Of a stretch of DNA of 64,000 nucleotides, positions 51,001 through 55,640 are shown piece by piece (position 1 is the first letter of the stretch; every line of letters begins with the position of its first letter). Origin of the DNA: Paragonimus skrjabini miyazakii (lineage: Eukaryota > Platyhelminthes > Trematoda > Plagiorchiida > Troglotrematidae). The notes beneath the pieces were generated by a model that saw only the letters and a program-made list of their open reading frames with translations, was not told the DNA's origin and searched no databases. The stretch spans positions 216,444-280,443 of the forward strand of contig JTDE01000034.1 of assembly GCA_014338405.1 (NCBI GenBank), in the 5' to 3' direction. Position numbers and translations under genes: made by a program.

Positions 51001-53589
51001 CTTACCACATTCGTTACGTTGCTCGTGGTTGCAATGTGCAACCAGTTTAGTTTAGTTTTGGCAGAAAGCACGCGACTCACAGTGGATGTCACTGTTCTTT
51101 AGATGCTTGGAGCAATCAAACTTAGACAGTCTGGGTTTTTGTGAAACCTGACTAACACTAAAACAACCACTTCGTTTGTTTGTATGCATCGCGTCTTTTT
51201 GTCAAGTTTTAAAAGGTGTGTATTTATCCTATTGTCCCAGATTTCACCACCTTTTCCTGAAATAACGTTCCCCAGCAGTCTTCCAACATGCAACACCGTC
51301 AGTCATTTTGGTTGGTTCCCACATTCGCCCCAAATGGTCATGCCAAAAACAACCGTTTGGATCTACGTGAACTCCTTCCCGAGAAATAGCTATCGCCAGT
51401 GTCCATCCTGTGGGCCCGATAACTGGATGTGCCTCCAAAAGGCACGCACACATGCACTTTTGCTAAGTACTTCTATAGGGTTGGCATTTCGGATTGTTGT
51501 TAGCTCTGCATCCTCAAACAACTAGCCAATCATATGATGTTGAGATGAATTTTTTCAACGTTTGTCAACTTGAGGAACAAGAGCGATGACAAAATTACTG
51601 TCGAGTTCAGGCAAACCATTCTGAACACGTCGGGGACTGGAGACCGATGACGCGAATACGTTAGCAAGGATAATAATTGCAATAAACAACATTGTCAGAC
51701 CAAATGACAAAAATCAGCTAATCTGCCTTCAGTCCTTCCTAGTAGGTCAAATGTAGAACATAGTGAAAAAATAAAAACCGATCGAAAGTGGGCGAGACTG
51801 AAATCGCGGACAATATGTTTCGGCCGCACAACTGTCGGTGCTCATCGAAACACTGACCTCTTTCCGTTTACGCGGAAAACCCAAACTGCGCACCTTTACT
51901 TGCTTGGATTTATTGCAAAAAAGCTGTTGATGTTTCGATTCACAGAAGACGTTTCTTTACAATTGATGGATCAGTTGTGTTGACATACCTACTGCAGCAC
52001 TGGATGTCCTATTGTTTGCAACTCAGTAATGCTTTCTATGATAAAATAGTATAGTGTCAAACTAGAGACTGTAAAATAAAAGAACATTCACTTATTTTGT
52101 ATGCCGTACGATGTGCGTTTCCTGTGGTTCAATACCATTGTCGAAGATTTAAGTGTTCCTTTATTTGTGTGAAAGCCGTTAAATCAGTGCCACTTTCATC
52201 TTCCCATAAACTTGACTGGAGTATTCATTTTGTGACATACTGCTATACATAAATCTGTTTCCATTTCCTTCAAAAGTTTCGTTTTTTGTCAAGAGTATTA
52301 AGCGGCCGTATAGATTTTTTAATAAATGTCTCAAGAGCAAATGGTACATGCAGTTTGCTATGCAGATAGGAGTGTAGAGGCTGGCTCTAATCGACGATAG
52401 CCAGGTAATTAGACATCTATAGTAGGCAGTAACATTTTCTCATAAATTTCTGTAATGTGAAGACAAGTAAAGCTACCGTATTCGGTCGTTTTAGATAATG
52501 TAGTCTCATGGTCGTTCTAGTTTCAAAAGACTACGCACCTTTCCAAATCGGTCTTGAAGTGTGGACATGCTAGTGAAAATAGAGACAGTGACTTTTATTT
52601 GAATTCGTAACAGCTCATATTAAAATTCTCTATTTTGGTATTCTAGTGAAATATTCGACTATATTACTGATTAGATAGCGTCAATCTGCACTTGAAGAAT
52701 TCATGGGAGTTGAGCTACCACACTTTCATGAAACACTATCATAGAATTCCGGTGATTTTTTCTGACCAAACCATAAAGAACTAATATTCACACCTGAAAA
52801 GTATGCTTTTCTTGGTGACTACTAGTTACAAATTAAGTTTATTAAGATAAAAAAACTGTTTTATACTGTCTAACTCTCAAACCAAACAATTTTTATGTCC
52901 TGAAAATGTGACTGCATGGTAGAGTTCTTCCTGCTTTGCATGTATTTAACAAAAACAGCCGTTGGACTGGCATTATATATGGCAAGCATTTAAGTTCCTA
53001 TATACTGCAATCAGTTTCCTCATCATCGAATTTGTGCATAATTGTAAGTTACAAGTTAAAAGCATCAAATATTTGTACGAATTAGCTAAGCGACATGGAT
53101 TTGCTGTTTATTGTTCGTCAATAGGAAGGAAAGCAAATTATATTTCGAGTTTAGATTATGCAAACAAAATGTGACTCTCTAAGCTGTTGTGAAATGAAAC
53201 TGTTAACTTGTACTACCCAGAGGATTTGGACGTGTAGCATTCCAACATGTGTTTCAGAGGATACAAACTACTAATCGTGAAGACCTCTGTTATATTTTAA
53301 TCCCTTTCAGGCTACCATATTCATGTTCTTTCAACTGCATTTCGTGCAACGATGGCAAATTCCAATACCGGTCCTGACTCGTTTTATACTCACAGTGCAG
53401 AGGAATTATCGCAATCCGCCATATCACAATTGGACGCATGCATTTTGTGTGGGGCACTTCGCATTTCTGTGTCTGACAAATGCTTCGCAACGGCTACAAA
53501 GCTACTTGGATCCGCTGGAATTATTCGCACTGTTTGTTGGAGCGCTTTGTCATGACATTGATCATCGAGGCTACAACAATGCTTACCAA
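5947..53589 (+). CDS. PDE2-type dual-GAF cyclic nucleotide phosphodiesterase, partial gene, 13 exons
   Basis: This gene should hydrolyse cGMP and/or cAMP to the 5'-nucleotide, with cyclic-nucleotide-sensing GAF domains controlling the catalytic core. Seen: exons at 5947-6015, 6969-7222, 9885-10019 (tentative), 10183-10303, 11021-11121, 11669-11744, 17028-17088, 19455-19515, 28815-28877 (5' end uncertain), 30456-30654, 40700-40777, 50313-50438 and 53311-53589. Intron phases agree at every join, and the chain gives 1,623 nt (541 codons) without a stop. Domain order: GAF-A, helix, GAF-B, LH helix ending SYHMK, FTFVPRSL lead-in, and a catalytic start with PPYHNWTHAF and HDIDHRGYNNAYQ. The linker and the PPYHNWxHAF and HFxxL patterns fit PDE2 better than PDE5/6/11, which is recalled family knowledge. 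The 5' part of GAF-A and most of the catalytic domain are outside what can be found here. Introns range from 163 bp to more than 10 kb and hold several retroelements. Confidence 0.9.
6016..6968. other. Intron 1
   Basis: This 953-bp intron contains an exon-like open stretch at about 6702-6805, which was rejected because exon 1 joins exon 2 directly in phase and in family alignment. Nothing else is recognised. Confidence 0.6.
6969..7222 (+). CDS. PDE exon 2: core of GAF-A
   Basis: A 254-nt exon (84 codons plus 2 nt) with a TATTTCAG acceptor and an AG/GTGAGT donor. It opens LDRLRDTILE (helix), then NLLSCFSVDLS and later GFMLLLCIPN. These are the two hydrophobic strands that in PDE2 GAF-A are separated by only a short loop. 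Here about 30 residues rich in Glu, Asn and Ser lie between them, so the loop is enlarged. The expected NKxnFxxxDE signature after the second strand is reduced to a lone Asn (PNH), so cyclic-nucleotide binding by this GAF is doubtful. Confidence 0.85.
7223..9884. other. Intron 2
   Basis: About 2.7 kb with no recognisable coding or repeat element. Small overlapping frames near 8418-8816 on both strands have no recognisable domain. Confidence 0.5.
9885..10019 (+). CDS. PDE exon 3 (tentative): end of GAF-A
   Basis: A 45-codon, phase 2 to phase 2 stretch between a TTAG acceptor and a weak GTGAAC donor. Its key part, DGHLKNVCSVINSMLPKL, resembles the last amphipathic helix of PDE2 GAF-A (acidic residue, His, then a Cys four residues on). 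It also fills a gap that would otherwise leave GAF-A about 45 residues short. The splice sites are poor, and skipping it (exon 2 straight to exon 4) would also keep frame, so the exon or its ends may be wrong. Confidence 0.5.
10183..10303 (+). CDS. PDE exon 4: helix connecting GAF-A and GAF-B
   Basis: A 121-nt exon with a TTCGCTTCAG acceptor and a CAA/GTAAGG donor, phase 2 to 0. It encodes 40 full codons of strongly helical, charged sequence (QAEEETKEQLTTELKRLSS, then LYEAYLLRLESR). This matches the long connecting helix (LH1) between the two GAF domains of PDE2-type enzymes, which forms part of the dimer interface in the family. Confidence 0.85.
10304..11020. other. Intron 4
   Basis: A 717-bp AT-rich intron; nothing recognised. 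Confidence 0.6.
11021..11121 (+). CDS. PDE exon 5: first helix of GAF-B
   Basis: A 101-nt exon with a TTATAGCAG acceptor and a GATAA/GTAAGT donor, phase 0 to 2. It encodes a Ser/Asn-rich lead followed by DAIIRKMMERIQYMLSCD, which fits the helix opening GAF-B. The split codon completed by exon 6 gives Asn, producing DNCSLYIFD across the junction, the expected first strand. Confidence 0.9.
11122..11668. other. Intron 5
   Basis: A 547-bp intron; nothing recognised beyond pyrimidine tracts. Confidence 0.6.
11669..11744 (+). CDS. PDE exon 6: GAF-B strands 1-2
   Basis: A 76-nt exon with a TTATTGCAG acceptor and a CAG/GTGAGA donor, phase 2 to 0. It encodes CSLYIFDKKEKTW and then IAEILNYPTDDQ: the Cys-Ser-x-hydrophobic-x-Asp strand and the following strand of GAF-B. 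The segment is the same length (25 residues) as recalled for vertebrate PDE2. Confidence 0.9.
11745..17027. other. Intron 6
   Basis: A 5.3 kb intron with no recognised element. Scattered 60-100-codon frames (for example 13157-13459 plus and 13627-13896 minus) show no domain. A weak SINE-like fragment, where GATAAAGATACAGATTACTA resembles the SINE body, lies near 14002-14040. Confidence 0.5.
17028..17088 (+). CDS. PDE exon 7: GAF-B mini-exon
   Basis: A 61-nt exon between a pyrimidine-rich TTTCTTTCTTTGGTCAAG acceptor and a strong CCC/GTAAGT donor, phase 0 to 1. It encodes 20 codons, including HRWRNYPGILNDCPLS. It is the only candidate found that bridges the required phases from exon 6 to exon 8, and it supplies the strand before the Gly-His turn. 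The sequence is poorly conserved against the family (a longer basic insert), so the call rests on phase, splice sites and position. Confidence 0.7.
17089..17299. other. Start of intron 7
   Basis: Short AT-rich stretch before the Penelope-like relic; nothing recognised. Confidence 0.5.
17300..18870 (+). mobile_element. Penelope-like retroelement relic (RT plus GIY-YIG), intron 7
   Basis: Across stops and frameshifts, the plus strand reads as a Penelope-like element. About 17515-17570 gives FRPILAISNSPQHKLAK, the early RT block. 17569-17847 continues with KYYLTDTFHL and LDKKIGVHEY. About 17860-18060 holds the palm, where RYVNDT (about 17973) replaces the catalytic YxDD with Asn. 18118-18480 carries the hallmark HRKNTWTGQYLDFDGF and then LQLPIKRDNEC. 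From about 18533, HEYKCGCKAS, FVGTDRQLGVRVAKHLPK and a later CVHKELC-like block are the remains of the GIY-YIG endonuclease; its Gly-Ile-Tyr strand is altered. Start and end are approximate. The element lies in the same orientation as the host gene and is not active. Confidence 0.85.
18871..19454. other. End of intron 7
   Basis: AT-rich sequence that includes the probable 3' tail of the Penelope-like element; no other feature seen. Confidence 0.4.
19455..19515 (+). CDS. PDE exon 8: GAF-B Gly-His turn and ligand-pocket helix
   Basis: A 61-nt exon with a TTGAAGCAG acceptor and a CAAA/GTAAGT donor, phase 1 to 2. With the split first codon it encodes LMGHASLDERIQYCNRTYS, which matches the GAF signature G-x-x-GHxAxxxxxxxxxxDxY. 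Asn-Arg replaces the usual Pro-Asp before the Thr/Ala-Tyr. An alternative acceptor three bases upstream would also keep frame. Confidence 0.8.
19516..21005. other. Intron 8, first part
   Basis: No recognisable element. Minus-strand frames near 19904-20215 and 20481-20774 (about 100 codons each) look protein-like in length but carry no known motif. Confidence 0.4.
21006..21442 (+). repeat. Left arm of the inverted repeat
   Basis: Begins TTTAACTACGCAAGTGGACG and ends around CGTCATCGTC. No coding potential was recognised within it. Confidence 0.9.
22187..22623 (-). repeat. Right arm of the inverted repeat
   Basis: Reverse complement of the left arm. Its outer end reads TTTAACTGCACAAATGAACG on the minus strand. 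A frame at 22474-22692 overlaps it but is not supported as a gene. Confidence 0.9.
22624..23396. other. Intron 8, between inverted repeat and SINE pair
   Basis: Contains an AT-rich CATATA-type simple repeat at about 22723-22762; otherwise nothing recognised. Confidence 0.5.
23397..23631 (-). mobile_element. tRNA-like SINE copy B
   Basis: Read on the minus strand this is a near match to the plus-strand copy at 23811-24037. It has GTGAAGTGACTGGCACC, then GGTCAACAGGGTTGCCTCA, a B-box-like GAGTTCTAGTCCC, a body with GATATGCACTACTGAC, and a tail with GGGTGATGTTC and AATAAATT. The order of an A-box-like and a B-box-like motif suggests a Pol III, tRNA-derived origin. Confidence 0.75.
23811..24037 (+). 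mobile_element. tRNA-like SINE copy A
   Basis: The clearest copy of the window's short repeat. It has an A-box-like TGGCGCAGTGGT (23824-23835), a B-box-like GAGTTCCAGTCCC (23866-23878), a body with GATATGCACTACTGACC, a T-run, then GACTGGAAAGTC, GGGTGATGTTC and an AATAAATTT end. It lies head to head with copy B about 180 bp away. Confidence 0.75.
24038..25225. other. Intron 8, SINE pair to R2-like element
   Basis: Mostly AT-rich and featureless. A plus-strand frame at 24980-25219 encodes a Lys/Arg-rich peptide (RKRKQKSKK) ending just where the R2-like relic's 3' side begins. No domain was recognised. Confidence 0.4.
25226..28260 (-). mobile_element. R2-type non-LTR retrotransposon, nearly complete but broken
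   Basis: Reading the minus strand from 28260 down: two zinc-finger-like blocks at about 28220-28070 (CKSNAGLSVHARIH, and CADCDHSF with QHRRHAH), the first lacking one Cys. Next is a Myb-like block in a shifted frame (about 28010-27850, RWTKLVEIADELA then LRSIRTRL), and a basic linker with YVAIQTLYQPRKR. The RT has FINVSKAFDSIS (near 26890), a stop near 26788, RGARQGDPPSPLLF, and an intact YADDLILLA (YADD at 26608-26619). The thumb (26325-25681) reads PKMNYSLVLG and TLRQFVRQWPRLLRDVP. The C-terminal restriction-like endonuclease at about 25650-25430 has IIPDAT, VVFDVSLVDD and DKVAKY. The arrangement fits the R2 clade of site-specific LINEs. No 28S rDNA is visible at either side. Several stops and frameshifts kill the single ORF. 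Confidence 0.88.
28261..28814. other. End of intron 8
   Basis: Includes a possible 5' untranslated part of the R2-like element up to about 28330; nothing else recognised. In-frame open sequence continues upstream of exon 9 to 28781. Confidence 0.4.
28815..28877 (+). CDS. PDE exon 9: GAF-B segment before the last strand
   Basis: A 63-nt exon, phase 2 to 2, with a TTCAG/GTACAA donor. It encodes NISALFGVMQENPGFETIFF, which parallels the HPLFxxxxDxxTGFRTRN segment of PDE2 GAF-B (LF, then a GF-x-T turn). The acceptor chosen (CTTGAG at 28811-28814) is weak. It was picked because it gives the required one-base phase and no stop. The true exon may start elsewhere, since the frame stays open back to a TTGTTAG acceptor at 28780. 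Confidence 0.6.
28878..30455. other. Intron 9
   Basis: AT-rich. A partial minus-strand SINE fragment may lie at about 29655-29700 (GGCTAGTCAGTAGTGCCTATCC). Nothing else was recognised. Confidence 0.45.
30456..30654 (+). CDS. PDE exon 10: end of GAF-B with degenerate NKFDE motif
   Basis: A 199-nt exon with a TTTTTATTCAG acceptor and a GAG/GTAGCA donor, phase 2 to 0. It encodes VFWIPLRLEDSH, INALVQFNKRSEF and then a long helix (LLCEDIAQYCLTGVSRVCLN). The strand-Asn-Lys-x3-Phe order is the GAF-B signature NKxnFxxxDE, but Gln-Lys stands where Asp-Glu is expected. The length and helix match PDE2. The donor is not strong but keeps the phase for exon 11. Confidence 0.88.
30655..34149. other. Intron 10, first part
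   Basis: No clear feature. AT-rich blocks occur around 32940-33240. A gag region for the Gypsy relic would be expected in about 33000-34150, but I could not recognise it with confidence. Confidence 0.4.
34150..36720 (+). mobile_element. Ty3/Gypsy pol relic, intron 10
   Basis: Read across many stops and frameshifts, the plus strand carries Gypsy pol in canonical order. A retropepsin-like ELDTDLTVTLL (near 34250; DTD in place of DTG) comes first. An RT start follows at about 34690-34850 (PIVPASKPYVTVGICDD, HHLPKLES). The RT core at about 35000-35165 has FQRIIDCLFEDIPNAYEQ, DILIV and LVLERLSDAY. The RT end has IRAALNAPSPKNVGEFLSF. The RNase H start at about 35557 reads TLSTAERNYSQL. Integrase follows: LLWGAHATVLK and LHDAHPDIV (36070-36145), GAQSKWIDAHTLPT (about 36298) and RSVELIFARNFHTRLNYLL near 36640-36705. 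The order PR-RT-RH-IN marks Ty3/Gypsy. It resembles CsRn1-type trematode elements, which is recall and not a search. LTRs were not found. Confidence 0.85.
36721..37035. other. Junction between Gypsy and RTE-like relics
   Basis: A-rich sequence; it probably holds the 3' untranslated end of the minus-strand LINE and any remnant of the Gypsy 3' end. No LTR was recognised. Confidence 0.4.
37036..38400 (-). mobile_element. RTE-like LINE relic, antisense in intron 10
   Basis: On the minus strand: ITRVLASPLLRRL and EEQGEFCSGRECI with ISTLRQIPEQHLTF (about 38345-38200), an AFDSVDRSTL-like palm start, then GVPTKYVNILSALYSH, DLRQGCPLSPFLFNFVID, a stop, and an intact LDYADDKVLLL (YADD near 37861-37872). 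RFVYLEGCISGDGD follows, then (another frame) FDHRCLRSIARVEWYRRVS and at the C-terminus LSGWGPRDSQSRWLETLG. The block order and the C-terminal FDHRCLR and SRWLE motifs fit a large, common trematode LINE group; the RTE clade name is my best recall. There are several stops and frameshifts. The 5' endonuclease part is not seen. Confidence 0.8.
38401..40699. other. End of intron 10
   Basis: Some upstream sequence of the RTE-like element may reach 38560. The rest is AT-rich, with an ATATAT-rich stretch at about 40085-40130. Nothing else was recognised. Confidence 0.45.
40700..40777 (+). CDS. PDE exon 11: linker helix (LH2)
   Basis: A 78-nt exon, phase 0 at both ends, with an excellent acceptor (ten T then AG) and a AAA/GTGAGT donor. 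It encodes LLREKEVSQYRLDVLEELL followed by SYHMK. It matches the helix between GAF-B and the catalytic domain of PDE2, including the invariant-looking YHMK end. Confidence 0.92.
40778..44371. other. Intron 11, first part
   Basis: Nothing recognised. A slightly GC-richer, repeat-like block at about 42520-42860 stands out from its AT-rich surroundings but has no identifiable coding motif. Confidence 0.4.
44372..44460 (+). mobile_element. SINE copy G, head fragment
   Basis: GCCTAGTGTGAGGTCGATGG, then TGGTCAGCACGATTGCTTCC and a B-box-like GAGTTCTAACCCC match the 5' part of the SINE at 23811. The body is not visible after this. Confidence 0.55.
44461..46220. other. Intron 11, middle
   Basis: No feature recognised. 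Confidence 0.4.
46221..46415 (+). mobile_element. SINE copy C
   Basis: Starts AATGTGAAGTCAATGACGTG and continues with a B-box-like GAGTTTAAATCCC, then GGATGTACACTACTAATAAG, a T-rich run, and a GAATGTAGAAGCCGCAATC end comparable to the 23811 copy. More diverged than copies A and B. Confidence 0.6.
46416..48340. other. Intron 11, between SINE copies C and D
   Basis: No feature recognised. A 101-codon minus-strand frame at 47009-47314 has no known motif. Confidence 0.4.
48341..48525 (+). mobile_element. SINE copy D
   Basis: Starts CATTGTGAGGTTATTGGAAG, followed by a weak B-box region, GGATATGCACTACTGATAAG, TTTCTTTTTGAACTGG and GAAGGCCGCAA. Same order as the 23811 copy. Confidence 0.6.
48735..48860 (+). 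mobile_element. SINE copy E, partial
   Basis: TTCTGGTCCGGACGATGATA followed by TGCACTATTGATGGGTTCTG and GAACGAAACCGGATTC match the SINE body. The head is badly decayed and the 3' part is missing. Confidence 0.45.
48861..50312. other. End of intron 11
   Basis: AT-rich; nothing recognised. Confidence 0.5.
50313..50438 (+). CDS. PDE exon 12: lead-in to the catalytic domain
   Basis: A 126-nt exon (42 codons), phase 0 at both ends, with a GTATTCCAG acceptor and a CAG/GTATGT donor. It encodes AFEGDVEALCLQESR, a short Pro/Cys stretch and QRFTFVPRSLNHVDSVQ. The FTFxPRSL motif directly before the catalytic helix bundle is a PDE2-like feature. Joined to exon 11, the spacing from YHMK to PRSL is within one residue of that recalled for PDE2. 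Confidence 0.93.
50439..53310. other. Intron 12
   Basis: No element recognised. Overlapping frames near 51184-51525 (plus) and 51244-51453 (minus) have no motif. Confidence 0.5.
53311..53589 (+). CDS. PDE exon 13: start of catalytic domain with metal-site motifs
   Basis: A 279-nt exon (93 codons), phase 0, with a CCCTTTCAG acceptor and a CAA/GTTAGT donor. It starts ATIFMFFQLHFVQRW and contains NYRNPPYHNWTHAF. Its HNWTH, at exon residues 39-43 (about 53425-53439), carries the catalytic His and a metal-ligand His. HDIDHRGYNNAY starts at residue 81 (53551) and satisfies the class I PDE signature with metal-binding His and Asp. The HAFCVGHFAFLCL and LELFALFVGALC helices match PDE2. Translation running past 53589 enters intron, so the donor must be used. 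The later metal ligands and the substrate Gln are not in the window. Confidence 0.96.
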
Positions 53590-53949
53590 GTTAGTATTGA
53601 TTTCACCATGGCATTTTTTACCTGTTATGGAAGAATGCTTTGTCACGAGTTTTTCTTTACGATTATATTTCAGTTTGAAAAGGTTTTGTTCACTGGAATT
53701 CACATTTCAGTACTGACCTATTCAATTGAGAATAAGCCAATCCTCATTAAATCGGCATAAATGGGTGCTTTATAGTTGTTTCTTATGATCCAGAAAAAGT
53801 GGCCAACAGTAACCTTCGAACTAAATGATGGCTTACGCTTCAAGTGGTTTCTAACGAAAAAACAGTATAGGTAGGCGGTAAGGGATTGTTACTTACTGTA
53901 GACCAAAAATCATTCATAAGTGATTGCAGCGTCTATATTTGAATAGAAT
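53590..53949. other. Start of intron 13
   Basis: The frame stays open to about 53757 beyond the exon 13 donor, but it loses resemblance to PDE at once. Nothing else was recognised. Confidence 0.5.
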
Positions 53950-54055
53950 GTGCATCCAGCTTCCTTCACAATGACGCGATGCACTCAAATTTCTCTGTAG
54001 TTAGAGCCTGTTAGTAATGTATATCCTTACCATAGTCCTGCGTTAAACCCCAAAC
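53950..54055 (-). mobile_element. SINE copy F, partial
   Basis: On the minus strand it reads GTTTAACGCAGGACTATGGT, then AAGGATATACATTACTAACA, matching the B-box flank and body of the SINE. Confidence 0.5.
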
Positions 54056-54799
54056 ACATCCTCGGGATGCAACCACGTTGATCGCTGCGCCGCTGTCATT
54101 GGGCACAACTGATTTATCACGAACAAACAATTCAGCATGATCGTAGTGTGAACTGCTTCAGAAACCATTCCGTGGCGGCCAATCCATAGAGCACGCCTCG
54201 TGCAGCACAAGGAGGTGAGTGGTTGATTTAGTCCCAATGTAGAATTTTTGAATTCCAAACGTTGCTTCGTAGCTGAGGTGGTAATATGGGTTCCACTTGG
54301 AGACAATGCTATGCGCACCGCTGGTTCGATTCTGACTGGAGGTCGGATTTTTTAACTTGGGATCCGTTCTGACTCTCCTTATTTCTAGATTCAAGCGTAA
54401 CCTCGATGTCATCCACCTCGGAAGGATAGAAAGCATATCTGGAATTTGAAGAGCGAAATACACTGCTGTTGGACAAAAATAGACCAGAGCAAGCATCATC
54501 GGTTAGCTGATTCGGATCTAACTTAGAAAGTGCACAGTTAAAGCTTACACACTTACATGTCCGCTAGGTGAAAATCTGTAACACTGGGGTGAACGAAGCA
54601 ATCTTAATGGTCAGCACATCCTACTCTCATAAAGTGAATCAACCAACAAAAACCACACTGTTACTCCTATGAGTTCCACGCTCAGCAAGGTCAGAACACG
54701 TCTGGTATTCGGTACGCTTCAGATCCTGTCCGGTGGTGTGGGTACACAAACTCGATCAACTTCTACAAGCCGTTGGCATGGGGTTCGCAGGAAACAGTG
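54056..54799. other. Intron 13, before the CR1-like relic
   Basis: A minus-strand frame at 54158-54499 (113 codons) is unassigned. Otherwise nothing was recognised, though decayed 5' parts of the LINE may be present after 54650. Confidence 0.35.
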
Positions 54800-55640
54800 G
54801 AATTTGAATAATAAATGCATTACTTGTATCGGATGATATGTTCACAGCTTTTGGAAGAGTCAGTCAACTCATTTTGTTGAGGAAAGTCGACAGTTACGGC
54901 CTCCGTACGCGCCTACTCCAGTGGCTGAGGAATTATCTGTTCGAATTTAGGTTCAGCGCAAAGATGAATAGATGCTTACCAGCCTGGTTTCCTGCCAACT
55001 GCGATGTTCTAAATGAATACATTCCACTACACCCGTTGTTTGGGCTTTTCACCATTTAACTACATTGTTAAGTCACTAATTCTGCTCTACACCGACGGCA
55101 CAACACTAGTCAGGCAATGTAGAAATCCTAAACAACTCCTTGAACTGTGTAAAACAGTGGTTTATAGAAAACAGCTTGCCGTGCAACCTTGGTGAAATTA
55201 AACTGCCCTCGCCAGTATGCAAACGGGATGTGGGAACCCTAATGATGGATGTTTTGTGTATGCTTGTACACTGCGTTGCCCTGACAAACGACAATGCACA
55301 TCCTTGCAAAAGTTTGGAAATCATCTAACTTGAGACTTTTCTTGTTATTTTCAACTTTTTCATGCAACCCTGCTTGAGCATGAGCATACGGACCTGTTGC
55401 CCTCATCGTAAAAAGATTTCACACTTAGTGAAAGTAATCGGAGACAGGCTAGAATAGGTGTTGTGGGACGTAGGAAAATTCCCCACTGAGAGCGATCAGC
55501 ACAATTAGGTCAGTTCTCAATGCATTACAGGCAACTTAAGGGGTATCTAATTCTCACCCGCAAAATATTGCACACTCCAGGCAAATCTCCTGTTAAACAT
55601 TGAAGAAAGCCTGAGTAATCTTTCGGCGAAACTTGGTTGT
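54800..55640 (+). mobile_element. CR1/jockey-type LINE reverse transcriptase relic
   Basis: On the plus strand, AFGRVSQLILLRKVDSYGLR, LLQWLRNYL and RFSAKMNRCLPAWFP match the palm and fingers of jockey/CR1-type RTs. SLILLYTDGTTLVRQC (about 55074) corresponds to the catalytic block, but YTDG stands for YADD, so it is dead. QWFIENSLPCNLGEIKL (55155 on) and later, in shifted frames, SIRTCCPHRKKISHL and YRQLKGYLILTRKILHTPG (about 55519-55575) continue the RT C-terminus. No endonuclease is visible. Boundaries are approximate. Confidence 0.75.
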
